Assembly (NCBI GenBank): GCA_003427395.1
Contig: BFEA01000065.1
Span: 4,006,604-4,032,805, forward strand
Reading direction: 5' to 3'
Origin: Chara braunii
Lineage: Eukaryota; Streptophyta; Charophyceae; Charales; Characeae
DNA length: 26,202 nt
This document shows, piece by piece, positions 8,626-17,839 of this stretch; positions within the stretch are counted from its first letter, which is position 1; every line of letters begins with the position of its first letter. The notes under the pieces were generated by a model. It was not told the DNA's origin. It was given only the letters and a program-made list of their open reading frames with translations, and did not search any database. The position numbers and the translations under genes were made by a program.

Positions 8626-9894
8626 TGTGGTTCAGTGCGCTAATCTGGCGCTTTTCTTCTGCCCAATGCCGTACATGCACGCGGTGTGTGCGGTAAGCGA
8701 CCGTGCCGTGGGACGTGTGTAGTGAGGAGGGCGAAGATAAGTAGGCGACCCGGGTGGAGAGGGGTTCGCCAGGAAGGCTAAGCGGTGATTATTGGGTGTT
8801 CGAAGTGTGATGAGAAGTATCCAGTGCGTGATTGATGCTGAGGTGGAACGGTTGTGCAATGCTGGTTGTGCCGAAGCAGCGATTGGTCNTCACAATCAAC
8901 ATCGGGTCATCTGGTGAGAATATTTGTGGTTGGGGGCAGCTATTTTGAGGTACATTGCACCTAACCTTATCTACCCTCTTTGACACTCCTTACCGTGAGG
9001 ATGTGTGTTCTGTCTTGAGAGTCCTCTCATGTGAGGAGTCGTGTGCCCTCAACCTTGAGAGTCGCCATTCTTAACGTGGAGCATCTAGAAGGATAGGGCG
9101 GTGCTATCTGAAGGGCCCTAGACGAAGCACTGGGTCACGATCACCATGCCAACCCACTGGGAGTAGAGCACTCATGCTTTGCTGCTTTGTCCTTTGTCTG
9201 CTCGCTGCGCTGTAGAGGGGTTCTGAAGGGCAGGCCAGCCCTAGGGGATAGAGGAGACTGGGCGTATATAAATAAGCACCGGCGGGGTACCTTCCATTGG
9301 TTGTGATCGTCGTCATGTCTGCGACGTTAAAGAATTCCTGAGGACTTCTGGGGCCGTCCATATAAATGCCTCCTGATCAGCCAATCGGTCGGTGTAAGGC
9401 TCGCTGCACGTGAGGATAAATACTGTGCAGGGCTGACCAGCTCAGCAGGACTCGGGGCACAGGGGTGGGCCGTGTGCACACCCTTAAACACGCACGTTGT
9501 CCGGATTGCGCAGAGACTTTGACGACAAGAGACATTCAGGAAGAATTGAGGGAGGGGTAGATTCCAGGTGATAAGTTTGGGCAAGATTCCACTCTACAAA
9601 CAAACCCAACAAATGATTCTATTTTTATTTTGATTAGTTAGATGTACAACCATTAACATCTGACAGACAACATAGTTTAGGACTGTTTTTTGTTCATTGT
9701 GCTTCTGTTTGCGAACTAGTCAAAGTCAAAGTAGTTTCGTTTGTAGGAACCTAAACTTATCTGTTGGACCCAAATGTATATACTCTCTGACGCAGCCATC
9801 GATTAATTAGTTTAATTATAAGTCGGTCTGTGCACTACCCTGCGGTAAGCATCAAAGAGTGTCTTAGTGCAGATTGTGTATAGTTCTGTAGCTT
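8626..9894. other. Non-coding stretch before the gag-like frame
   Basis: No gene is evident. CTTGAGAGTC is repeated near 9013 and 9054. An undetermined base lies at 8889. A TATA box is at 9265. From about 9595 to 9840 the sequence becomes distinctly AT-rich between GC-richer flanks. This would suit a promoter or leader for the frame starting at 9895, but nothing proves it. Confidence 0.4.
9265..9274 (+). promoter_or_regulatory. TATA-box match
   Basis: TATATAAATA matches the eukaryotic TATA consensus on the plus strand. It lies about 620 bp upstream of the gag-like start at 9895 and could be an LTR promoter. Matches of this length also occur by chance. Confidence 0.3.
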
Positions 9895-10820
9895 ATGAGC
9901 GATAGGGATTCCACTAGTGAGGACAACCGGATCTTGCGATCGGCTAGATGCCCGATTGCCCACGTGGCATTAGGACCCGAGGGTGATAGGTTGTTCTGCC
10001 AGCAAAGGGAGAGGCAGCAGCAACAGCGAAGAGCTAGGGCAACAGAGGCCAGCAGGGCATTCGCAAGCGAGGCCGCAACTTCAGCAGCCATAGCGACTGC
10101 TGCACAAAGTTCCCAGACTAGCAGTTCAAGGACCGTAGGGTCAACGGTCGCACAGACCCTGAGTCAGTCCACTGGCGCCATGGCAAGCCAACCATTAGTG
10201 TTGACTTCCGATGAGATCACCATACAGCAGGCAGCACTGCAGGAGGCAGAACTACATAAGTCCTTAGGAGAGATAAAAGTGGAGAAGGAAAGAGCGATTA
10301 GAAGAAGAGTCAGGATGCAGCGGAGAAAAGCGAACATTAGTGAGTTAGAGGGAATGGACCTGACGCACATAGATGACGATGTGAGGACGTTGCGGACAAC
10401 CCTGCTAGGTGTTGTAGAGATGCAGGACCACCACACGGCTCTCCTTCAGGACATCCAGCAGAGTCTGGCCTTGCTGGTCGGGCGAGCGCAGGCAGCACCA
10501 TCGTTGTCCGGGCCTAGTGCCTGGCCCGTTGTACAACCTCTTCCTTATGTCCCACCGGTGACTGGGTATCCCCATATGTCTCCCCAGCATCGGTCCAAAC
10601 CGTTTCCCTGGGTATGTCGTTGGCAGGAGGGTTCTCAACAGGTCCCAGTGTACAGGTTCTTGTACACACAGTGTTCTCCCAACCTACGTCGCATGTTGTA
10701 GTAAGCGGGCAGCCTGCTGTCTCGCAGCCCACAAGCGGCTCCCTCGCGAATCGTTCCTCCCAAGTGATGTTTTCTTGGATCCGGCCTCTTCCTTTCAAGA
10801 GAGTTGGGGCTCTCTGTTAG
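9895..10820 (+). pseudogene. Gag-like retroelement ORF, frameshifted and truncated
   Basis: An ATG frame of 268 codons (9895-10701) opens with MSDRDSTSEDNRI. It has a Gln/Arg-rich stretch at residues about 36-52, an Ala/Ser-rich segment to about 95, then a long charged helical region at about 108-150 and a second helix around 165-195. Near 10600 the coherent frame appears to switch: an overlapping frame (10614-10820) continues with a Ser/Gln/Val/Thr-rich stretch that looks more like natural sequence than the end of the first frame. It stops with no zinc knuckle or pol. The length, helical character and retroelement setting suggest the N-terminal part of a gag protein from a second element, opposite in orientation to the large one. 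I see no diagnostic motif, so a host coiled-coil protein remains possible. Confidence 0.45.
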
Positions 10821-11874
10821 TCTGCGAGTGCAGTTACGAAGACCTCGCAGTTAGTCCCGGAACGGTTGTAATGATCCGGCGGGGCGGTGTCACTCGCCCT
10901 GTGGTGGTTGCGGCTTCCACCCGGTACCACACCTGATCCCTCCCTTTGGACAGTGCTGCTCAACTTAATGCGAGCAGCCTTGGTGCATTACAAACGGTCG
11001 CGCCGCCCCTCTACGGCATGGCGTGTGGTTGGGGAGAAAAAATGAGACTTAGGAAAAGAATGGCTCACTCGCCCGTTTGGCTCCACGCCCTTGACGTTTA
11101 GGTTCTCAACATGAGGTGCGGTATAAACTCCCCGACTAGAGCTCGTTGTCGGAGTTAGTTCCGGACGGCCAGCATCAATCAAAGAGAAAGGTGCCTTGGT
11201 CCTTCAACCCTTATCCTTCCTTATGAGGAATAGGTCGCGTTGAGACTTTCCCTTGACGGGTAGAGGTCCTGGGGTTGCGGTGCATGCATTGCTATCCCCC
11301 TTACGTTGAGGCCCGAGACTAGAAAGAGAGGAAAACTCAATCTCTTGCTATTTTCGTGGTCGGTCCGACGACCTTTTATCAAATCGCCTAGGGTCCTCTG
11401 ACTTATGCAATGCAATATCCAATCCTCAATCACTCATTCCAATGTCGTTTCCAGTCCTTTCTCAAAGCTGGTTTATCATGGCTGGTCCGACAGCTTCTCT
11501 TCAACAAGGCCACCCCATGTGACCGATCTGGTGGTCGCTCTTTCAATAGCCATCTCTCAAGGTCGACCCTTCGGCCCACCTTCAATCCTCAACTTTCACA
11601 TTCCCCAATATCCAATCCTTATGACCGTCCCAATGATCTATGCCCTTCTCGTCTTAAGTCTCGGTCTTCTTTATCTTGCCCTTCTCTTTTCAACGCATCA
11701 TTCTTTTTCATCCATCCTCATGGCTATTTCAATGACTCATCCATCGGCCTTTTTCCATTTCACATCACTCAATCCAGCTCATTCTCAGTCAACCTTTCTC
11801 AATCAATTATGCAGGGGACCCCAGTGCCTATTTCAAAAGAAATGACCCTTGTCAGGGCCATTTCCGAACAACGT
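10821..11874. other. Non-coding stretch between two opposed retroelement remnants
   Basis: This is GC-rich to about 11190, then pyrimidine-rich on the plus strand. TGTAATGATCCGG at 10867 resembles the start of many plant LTRs, but no partner copy was found. Two overlapping plus frames (11405-11880) are Ser/Phe/His-rich and composition-driven. This could contain the 3' LTR of the minus-strand gag-pol element; I could not identify its ends. Confidence 0.4.
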
Positions 11875-12150
11875 GGTTAGGGTCGTTCTTTTCCATTCTC
11901 AAATCGAACACCCTGGTTATGACCGTTCCTTTCCATTCTCAAGTCGAACAGTCTGGTTAGGGTCATTCCTTTCCATTCTCAAGTCGAACAGCCTGGTTAG
12001 GGTCATTCCTTTTCCATTCTCAAGTCGAACAGCCTGGTTAGGGTCATTCCTTTTCCATTCTCAAGTCGAACAGCCTGGTTAGGGTCATTCCTTTCCTTTC
12101 TCAAGTCGAATAGCCTGGTTAGGGCCATTCCTTTCCATTCTCAATGTTCG
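11875..12150. repeat. 40-41-bp minisatellite, about seven copies
   Basis: Units start GGTTAGGGTCATTCC at 11875, 11915, 11955, 11995, 12036, 12077 and 12117, and end TCAAGTCGAACAGCCT. The central copies (11955-12076) are almost identical. The outer ones carry more substitutions, and the last is truncated after TTCTCAA. One or two extra T residues account for 40 versus 41 bp. It gives a repeating peptide in the plus frame 11849-12082, not a gene. Confidence 0.95.
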
Positions 12151-12851
12151 CGCCCGAGGGGGTGGGCCTTGAGGACACGGATCCTATTTCTGTCTCGGAG
12201 GTTAGAAGGTGGTCATCTCTTTTCAGTTTTCTGCGTGCGGTTTCCTTTATCCATTCTCTCAATGTCATTTGTTGTCCATGCCAAACATCCGACTTAGCGT
12301 CTAGTGCTAAAATTGAGGCTCATAACCCCAAGCAGCACTAGCCCACCCGGTCGTTCAACCATAGCAGAAGATCGGGGCACCCCCTCTATTTTCACTATTT
12401 CTGATCATTCAGATCTTGGCTATTTTCAGACTCATTCATGACTCAGTTGGATTAGGCTCCTAGGGAAGGAGTGTTATTCACGCCCCTTAACCCATAGGTT
12501 CCCTAACCTCTCTTGTACTCGACCACCATTCACGTTTTGCTTTGCTCGTCAATCTGTACTCACAGTTTTTCTTTTCAAAGGCACAATCCTCATTCCATCC
12601 AAAGTTCATAATACACCCTTCCCAACCAGTCTCATCCCATGCCCCATGCCATTGTCTTGTCTACACACTTTCGAAGGTAGCTCATCCAAAAAGTAACCTC
12701 AAAATGCTATCTTCTAACCCATCGTGACCCAGTCTTAGCTAGTCTTTTTTATCTCACATTCCTCACAAGCTTACTCATACTATACAAACCTTATCATTCC
12801 ATAATTGCAAAAAAAGAAAATCACAATTTTTTGTCCAACACTTAACAACAT
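12151..12851. other. Non-coding stretch downstream of the third ORF
   Basis: No gene or RNA is recognised. The sequence becomes A/T-rich near 12780-12850, directly after the minus-strand ORF3 stop, where a polypurine tract and 3' LTR would be expected for that element. No clear tract or LTR end can be assigned. Confidence 0.4.
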
Positions 12852-14009
12852 TTAATCCCTATTGTTGTCATATGCCTCAACTCGATCGGTCTCCTGCTCG
12901 TCGTGTCTTTCTGCTGGCTCTTTAACCCCCAAGCCGGAGGCCATGATTTCTCTCGTCCTCTTTGCAATCTCTCGTAACTCCATCTCACTGTAAAAATTCA
13001 AAGGTGTGGCCACCACCCCTGCCTTCGCGAGTTTCCGGGTCTTGATAATCCACTCATGTTTGATCACACTGAGCCATTGTTGAAACCAATGGCCGGGCGT
13101 TGGCCCAAACTCATCCTCCCATCTGAAGGCCCCTTCGCGCGGTTGGTGTATCGGGGGCCGCCTGTCTTCTTTAGGCCTCGAGATTTCATCATTTCCGTTC
13201 CCACTGCTGCTCCCTATGACCTCTTGTACTTCCTCCTCCTCCTCCTCCTCTTCTTCCGTCTGTATGGGGTTGTACCTGTCTCTTATACACATCTAGATGT
13301 GTATAAGAGACAGGTGTATCGGGGGCCGCCTGTCTTCTTTAGGCCTCGAGATTTCATCATTTCCGTTCCCACTGCTGCTCCCTATGACCTCTTGTACTTC
13401 CTCCTCCTCCTCCTCCTCTTCTTCCGTCTGTATGGGGTTGTACCCACCCGTCAAGTTCTTTGGATCATAGTTATAGGGAATCTTTGCCCTCCCTCCATAT
13501 CCTTCTTCAAAGTCCGGATACCTCCCCTCACAACCGTCGTGGCCGCTTTGCTCTTCAAGCGGATTTTTCCTTCTTTCTTCCCCATCCTCGCGTTCGTCGC
13601 ACCTGTAGTCCCTCCCTTCGTTTTTCTCAAGCCAAGGCCCATGCTGTTCGCATCTCTCGGCCCCTTCCTCGTCAGAGGCCTGAGCCTTTTCTCTCATATC
13701 CGCTTTGCCCCCTTCTCCCACACTCGCCCTTTCCTCCTCGCTCTCACTTCCAGATGATATATATCTACCTTCTCCCTCCCGGAGGGGTGAGGGTCCTTTG
13801 CACATGCGTTTCCTCACTCTCCTTCCTACCACACGCTTGGACATGTCCCCTATGTACAACTTTCTCTTTGTCGTCCTCCTCCCTCGACCTGGTCTCGCTT
13901 TTTCCCCTCCGGTAGTCCTGTTGATCGCCCCGCTGTCATTCTCGTTGCCGAATTCCATTTTTACTGTTTCTTGTGTTTTTCTTCTTGGTGCTGTATAACA
14001 AAACAACAC
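12852..14009 (-). CDS. Third ORF downstream of pol (acidic/basic protein of unknown function), interrupted by an adapter artefact
   Basis: The minus-strand frame runs from 14009 towards 12852, following integrase in the same direction. The N-terminal part is strongly basic (for example RRTTKRKLYIGD and KRVVGRRVRKRM), compatible with nucleic-acid binding or nuclear import. The middle is Glu/Asp/Arg-rich and includes a run of nine Glu. The C-terminal part has a more ordered segment with Trp and aromatic residues (FRWEDEFGPTPGHWFQQW) and a helical stretch before the stop. As assembled it is split into 13293-14009 and 12852-13292 by an inserted sequencing adapter. The residues LSLIHI at the end of the first piece and MCIRDR at the start of the second are translated adapter. 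The adapter plus one duplicated copy totals 168 bp, so the frame is unchanged when the artefact is ignored. I recognise no domain; it is probably an accessory ORF of the retroelement, but a separate gene is possible. Confidence 0.6.
13146..13275. repeat. 130-bp sequence, copy 1 of an artefactual duplication
   Basis: It begins GTGTATCGGGGGCCGCC and ends GGGGTTGTAC immediately before the adapter. It is identical over all 130 bp to 13314-13443. The perfect identity and the adapter between the copies show that one copy is not genomic. Confidence 0.95.
13276..13313. other. Tn5/Nextera mate-pair junction adapter (sequencing artefact)
   Basis: The 38-bp perfect inverted repeat consists of CTGTCTCTTATACACATCT followed directly by its reverse complement. 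This is the Tn5 mosaic end doubled head to head, as made when Nextera mate-pair fragments are circularised. It translates into the well-known database contaminant peptides VSYTHLDVYKRQ (plus) and LSLIHI/MCIRDR (minus). It is not part of the organism. Confidence 0.99.
13314..13443. repeat. 130-bp sequence, copy 2 of an artefactual duplication
   Basis: A perfect repeat of 13146-13275, starting directly after the adapter and then continuing into unique sequence (CCACCCGTCAAG). A very short circularised fragment read around its own junction would give exactly fragment-adapter-fragment. Confidence 0.95.
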
Positions 14010-14342
14010 CCGCCAAGCCCCTCATACACACGTTTCCCCAGTCCGGTAGGCAGCTCCCCTTCTCCTTGAATGCTCCCAGTACCCTTCACATCATGCCACT
14101 ATTATACATTCCCCTCTCATGCAAATGCCCCATTTGTGATGATCCCATTATTTCCCCATAAAAAACTATGATACAATGTTTTCGACAATCTTTCCCGTCG
14201 TCACACAAAACCCGTTATCGCAAAATCCCAAGTCATCCTGCCGTCCAACTTTAGTTAGTCCAAACCATTGCCCCAGCCCCAAAAAAATGACAGTCTCACG
14301 GACGCAGTCAGAGACAAAACCATGGTGTGGGCAAGGCCGTTG
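14010..14342. other. Spacer between integrase and the third ORF
   Basis: About 330 bp separate the integrase stop from the ORF3 start on the minus strand. I see no motif, tRNA or repeat here. Confidence 0.5.
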
Positions 14343-15561
14343 TCAGTCCTTAGCTTGTAGCTCCTCAGTTTCCTTATCCTCGACCTCCTGAAGCCATTGT
14401 TCCACTGGGTCCCGACTTAGAAACCTGACCAATCGTTGCCCCGGGAAGGGTCCTTTCAATCCTGTTTCATCCAGATCTCCCAGTTCGAAGGTGTTCAGTC
14501 CCACCCGCTTGGCGACCCGGTAGGGGCCTTTGAACCTCCTCCCCAGCTGTCCAGACCAAGTACTTTCTAGTACCGAGTTCCTTAGCAATACTGTCTCCCC
14601 CACCTGAACTGGTTCCTTTCTAACATTCTTAACCTGGTCTCACCTTGCTTTGTCCCTCATTCTGCTGTCTAGTATCGGTTGGCGATGTCTTCCATGACCT
14701 CCTCGTTCCTAAGAATTTGTTGACATCTTGCCTCAATCAATTCTTCCGTGGTCATATGTGGATCGTCATTTTACCTGTTCCAGGTTGGTATCAAGGCTTC
14801 TACGGGAAAATTGATCTCCCTTCCGTACCAAAGTTCCGCTGGGATACATCCCGTTGTCCTCTTAGGTGTCATGTTCTCTGAGAAGACAATCTGCTTAAGG
14901 TACCTAGGCCAGCTCCCCAGATTGTCCGCCGCGAGCTTCGCAATCGTGTTCTTTAAGGTCTGGTGCCCTCTTTCCACAGGTGCATTGGCCTCCGGATGAT
15001 ATGGCTCGATGAGCTTGATCAATACGCATAGCTCTTAAGCATTCCCAACACTTCTTGGTTCACAAATTATGTCTAATTGTCTGATATAAACCTCCTGATG
15101 AAGGAATGCCTAAAGTAGAAGTCGTTTACCCAATCCGCTACACTTCTCCCTGTCTTTTTCTTGAGAGCGACCGCCTCTACGAACCCACTCAAGTTGTCTC
15201 GCGCATCCAAGATATACCTGTACCCATCTGTTAATACAGGCATGACTGCAAGGTCAAGGGGGACCAAATGTCCCGGCCCCAGCACCCGCGTTGGTCTAAG
15301 TGGCTCGAAGACGCGTGCCGAGCTCCGTTCTTGGCAGATCAGGGAGGTCTGGCAGTACGTGGCGACCATACCTGCCATGCCTGGCCGATAATAGAACGGC
15401 GCTATCTTCGCAAGAGTTCCTTTGGACGATCGATGTCCTCCCGCTAGTCCGTCGTGCATTGCCTGGATCACGTCCAACTGCCTAGATTTCCCACACACAA
15501 CTCTTCTAGGCATAGCACCTTCCTCTCTTCGGAACAGATGATCGCCCCTTAGGACGTACCT
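14343..15561 (-). pseudogene. Integrase region of the Ty3/gypsy-type element
   Basis: The part at 15513-15073 has an N-terminal zinc-binding region: in the local frame, His20 and His27, then Cys60 with Ser57 where the first Cys of the CxxC pair is expected (Cys54 is nearby). The core follows, with a likely catalytic Asp88 in PLDLAV and the second Asp145 in FISDN, 57 residues apart as usual. Stops TAG (15073) and a further TAA interrupt directly after SDN. The sequence then shifts frame and resumes in 15022-14771, where PYHPEANAPVERG supplies the catalytic Glu about 35 residues after the second Asp. A C-terminal SH3-like segment (14603-14343, LRNSVLESTWSGQLGRRFKG) follows in a third frame. The DDE triad is therefore still visible, but the gene is broken. 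Confidence 0.88.
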
Positions 15562-16590
15562 CTAAGCCTCCTCCCTTGCTTTAATGTTGACTTCCATGGG
15601 TTGTTTGTTTCCTACCAGCAACAACCCAATCTCCCGAAAGATCCCTCCGTATATCTGAGCATAGAAAAACTCATTTCCTTCCTCGTCCTCATCTTTTCTC
15701 TCCTGTATTTGGTTTACCATCCACCGCAACTCTTTCCTTTCCCAAGATTCTACTAAGCTCATCACAGCTTCCCGGCCTCCCTCAATCGCCATTGCTATTA
15801 GTTCCTCCTTCGGTCCTACTATTGCTCCCCACGAATCTTTCTCCTCTTTGCGACCTCGAGTGGTGAATGGTCCTTCTCTAAGTTTTGCTACTACGGCAGG
15901 TGCCCCCTTCTCCAAGGTCCGGATCAACAGTTCTCCCGACGTGCATTCTTCGCCAATCATTTCGTTATCCACCGCAAGAGTCTCTCCTTCGTATTCAAGG
16001 AATGCGTCTATGGGCTCCGCATCCTCCACCCCTTCGGGAGTGATGCAGACCCAACTCAGCCCATCGGTCTTGTTTTTTATTACAGCAATTCGCTCGATCT
16101 TGTAATCGAACTGCCAGATAAATCCTACCCATCTCCCCACTGATGGATTTATAGGCCTATAATTCTTTAAGTCCCCTGCAACATTCGTCGGATCGATCCT
16201 AAGGATGAACCGCCTCCCAAATAGGTAGGCTTGGAAGGTCTTGAGGCAATGGAAGATGGCTAGGACCTCCTTCTTGAACTGTGAGTACCGCCGTTCTGCG
16301 GAGTTCAGGGTTATACTTTCGAACATGATTGACCTTTATTTTCCTTCCTCATCCCTTTGAATCAGTATGCCTCCTACGACCAAGGGTCCTCCATCCGTTT
16401 CTAGGATGAATGGTTGTACCACTTCGTCATTAAAACAGGGTGCTGACAAGGCGACTTGCTCCGATGTCAGTATGTCCTTGAGGGTTTGTACGGCTCCTTC
16501 TCGCTCCTCCGTCCAGTCCATGGTCCCTTCTTCTCTAATCATGGCCCGGATAGGCTCAACAATCTTGGCAAAACTTTTAATTAAAATCAT
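15562..16590 (-). pseudogene. RNase H region and linker to integrase
   Basis: Piece 16590-16336 carries the connection and start of RNase H: SFAKIVEPI, DWTEEREGAVQTLKD, then FILETDGG with the first catalytic Asp66. After an in-frame TAA (16336), piece 16326-15562 continues in the same frame with ERRYSQFKKEVLAI (Glu20), FILRIDPTN (Asp45) and NKTDGLSWV (Asp88). All four acidic RNase H positions are thus retained. After residue about 95 comes a charged linker rich in Glu/Lys, ending at an in-frame TAG (15562) and leading to the integrase zinc region. RNase H removes template RNA from the RNA-DNA hybrid during reverse transcription. Confidence 0.88.
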
Positions 16591-17839
16591 TCAAAAGCCG
16601 ACCATGCCTAAGAATATTCTTACCTCCGTTGTCATGCGCAGGGGTGTTGGCCACTGTGATATCTTGTTTATCTTCGCCGGATCTGGCTTCCTACCGTATG
16701 CGCCACAGCGAAATCCTAGTATGGTCACTTCCGGTACTGCTAGAATACTCTTTGGTTCGCTAGCCGTGATGTTGTATACTAGGAACCGGCGGAGTAAGTC
16801 CTTGATGTCCTGTAGATGGTCCCATACAAATCTTCGGATTCCCGACTGGACTTCCGTCTCGTCCTTCTGTTGAGCGCCTTTGATCGGGTTGTCATCGATG
16901 TAGGGCTCACACTTCTCTGGGAACATGTCTCCGGCTACGGCGAGCATTCTCCGTCGCGCTTCGACTACTGCGTTTGTGAAGCCCATAGGGGTTACCAACA
17001 TCTGCGTCGCGCGTCGGCTACTGCATTTGTGAAGCCCATAGGCGAGCATTCTCCGTCGCGCTTCGGCCTACCGGGGTGTGCCTTGCGGTGTACGGCCTCT
17101 CCTAAACATCCAATGGAAGCTGGTCGTACCCTGAGTACAGATCTATCAGGGAGTAAATGGTCCGGCCGGCGTGCGACTCTGGTTATAAATCGGCCTGAGG
17201 CAGCGAGCCATCATCCCGGATGGTTACCGCATTCAACTTCTGCAGATCCTGAATCCACCTAAGCGTCTTGTTGGGCTTCTGAAAGACGAACCACCGGTTC
17301 GCCTATGGCGACGTTGTAGGTTCTGCGACGAAGGAGTCCATCTTTGCTCGAAGAAGGTTTGTCACTTCCCCCGCTATCCCAAATTCATAGGACGGACCCT
17401 TGTCATTCCAGCACTCGTGCTCTACCGTGTGGATTCTGACCGGAGAAATTAGCTTCGCGTCCAACCCCCCCTTTTGGTGATCACTAAAGGCAAATGACAG
17501 GTGAAACTCCTGGTAGGTCCTTTTGATCAGGCCGGTTTCTTTTTCTCTTAAGAATCCTTCTACCCCTATCTTCATTGTATCAGCTACCTCATCTGGTATC
17601 CGATGCCCTTCCGTCGCCCTCCTCTCTCGGATCACTCGAAGGACTTCCTCCTCCTTCTCCATAGCCTCCTCCTTAGATGTCTCTAGCAGGATCGAGACCG
17701 GTTTCGCTTTCTTTCCTACTGGCTTGTACTTTTGAACACTTCCTTCCGGGATCTTTCTCCTAAAAATTGAGCGGCCGAGGTTACTTCTGTTGCCTCTGCG
17801 CCCCGTGGCTGAATGCTGACTATTTTCCCATTCAGACAA
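16591..17839 (-). pseudogene. Reverse transcriptase region of the Ty3/gypsy-type element
   Basis: Frame 17839-17303 holds the N-terminal approach to RT, overlapping the protease frame in the -1 frame. After a TAG (17303), the same frame shows the first palm motif with RWIQDLQKLNAVTIRDDG and SLIDLYSGYDQLPL (catalytic Asp), interrupted by TAA (17183) and TAG (17102). A local duplication at 16939-17066 then breaks the frame. Frame 17049-16591 resumes with LVTPMGFTNAV and the YIDD active site (16902-16891), then the thumb/connection stretch KINKISQWPTP and EVRIFLGMVGF, ending at an in-frame TGA (16591). The family is certain; activity is not possible. Confidence 0.92.
16939..17066 (-). repeat. 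Local duplication inside reverse transcriptase
   Basis: GGCGAGCATTCTCCGTCGCG occurs at 16939 and again at 17041 (offset 102). ACTGCRTTTGTGAAGCCCATAGG occurs near 16967 and 17020 (offset 53). The unit encodes the conserved MGFTNA segment just before YIDD, so part of this RT motif has been copied two to three times and the frame has changed. Confidence 0.8.

Noticed and set aside
8614-8700. tRNA gene or tRNA-derived SINE
   Set aside because: A D-arm-like stretch is present, but no anticodon arm or T-loop (GGTTCGAAT-type) occurs at the right spacing.
11405-11880. Two overlapping ~150-codon plus ORFs
   Set aside because: Both frames are open because of pyrimidine-rich composition; neither has conserved features.
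13276-13313. Perfect 38-bp inverted repeat as a transposon end or terminator
   Set aside because: It is exactly the doubled Tn5 mosaic end used in mate-pair libraries, so it is not biological in this genome.
13188-13443. Poly-Glu repeat expansion in ORF3
   Set aside because: The apparent second Glu run arises from the artefactual 130-bp duplication.
13056-13757. 233-codon plus-strand ORF rich in Leu/Phe
   Set aside because: It is antisense to ORF3, runs through both 130-bp copies and contains the adapter peptide VSYTHLDVYKRQ.
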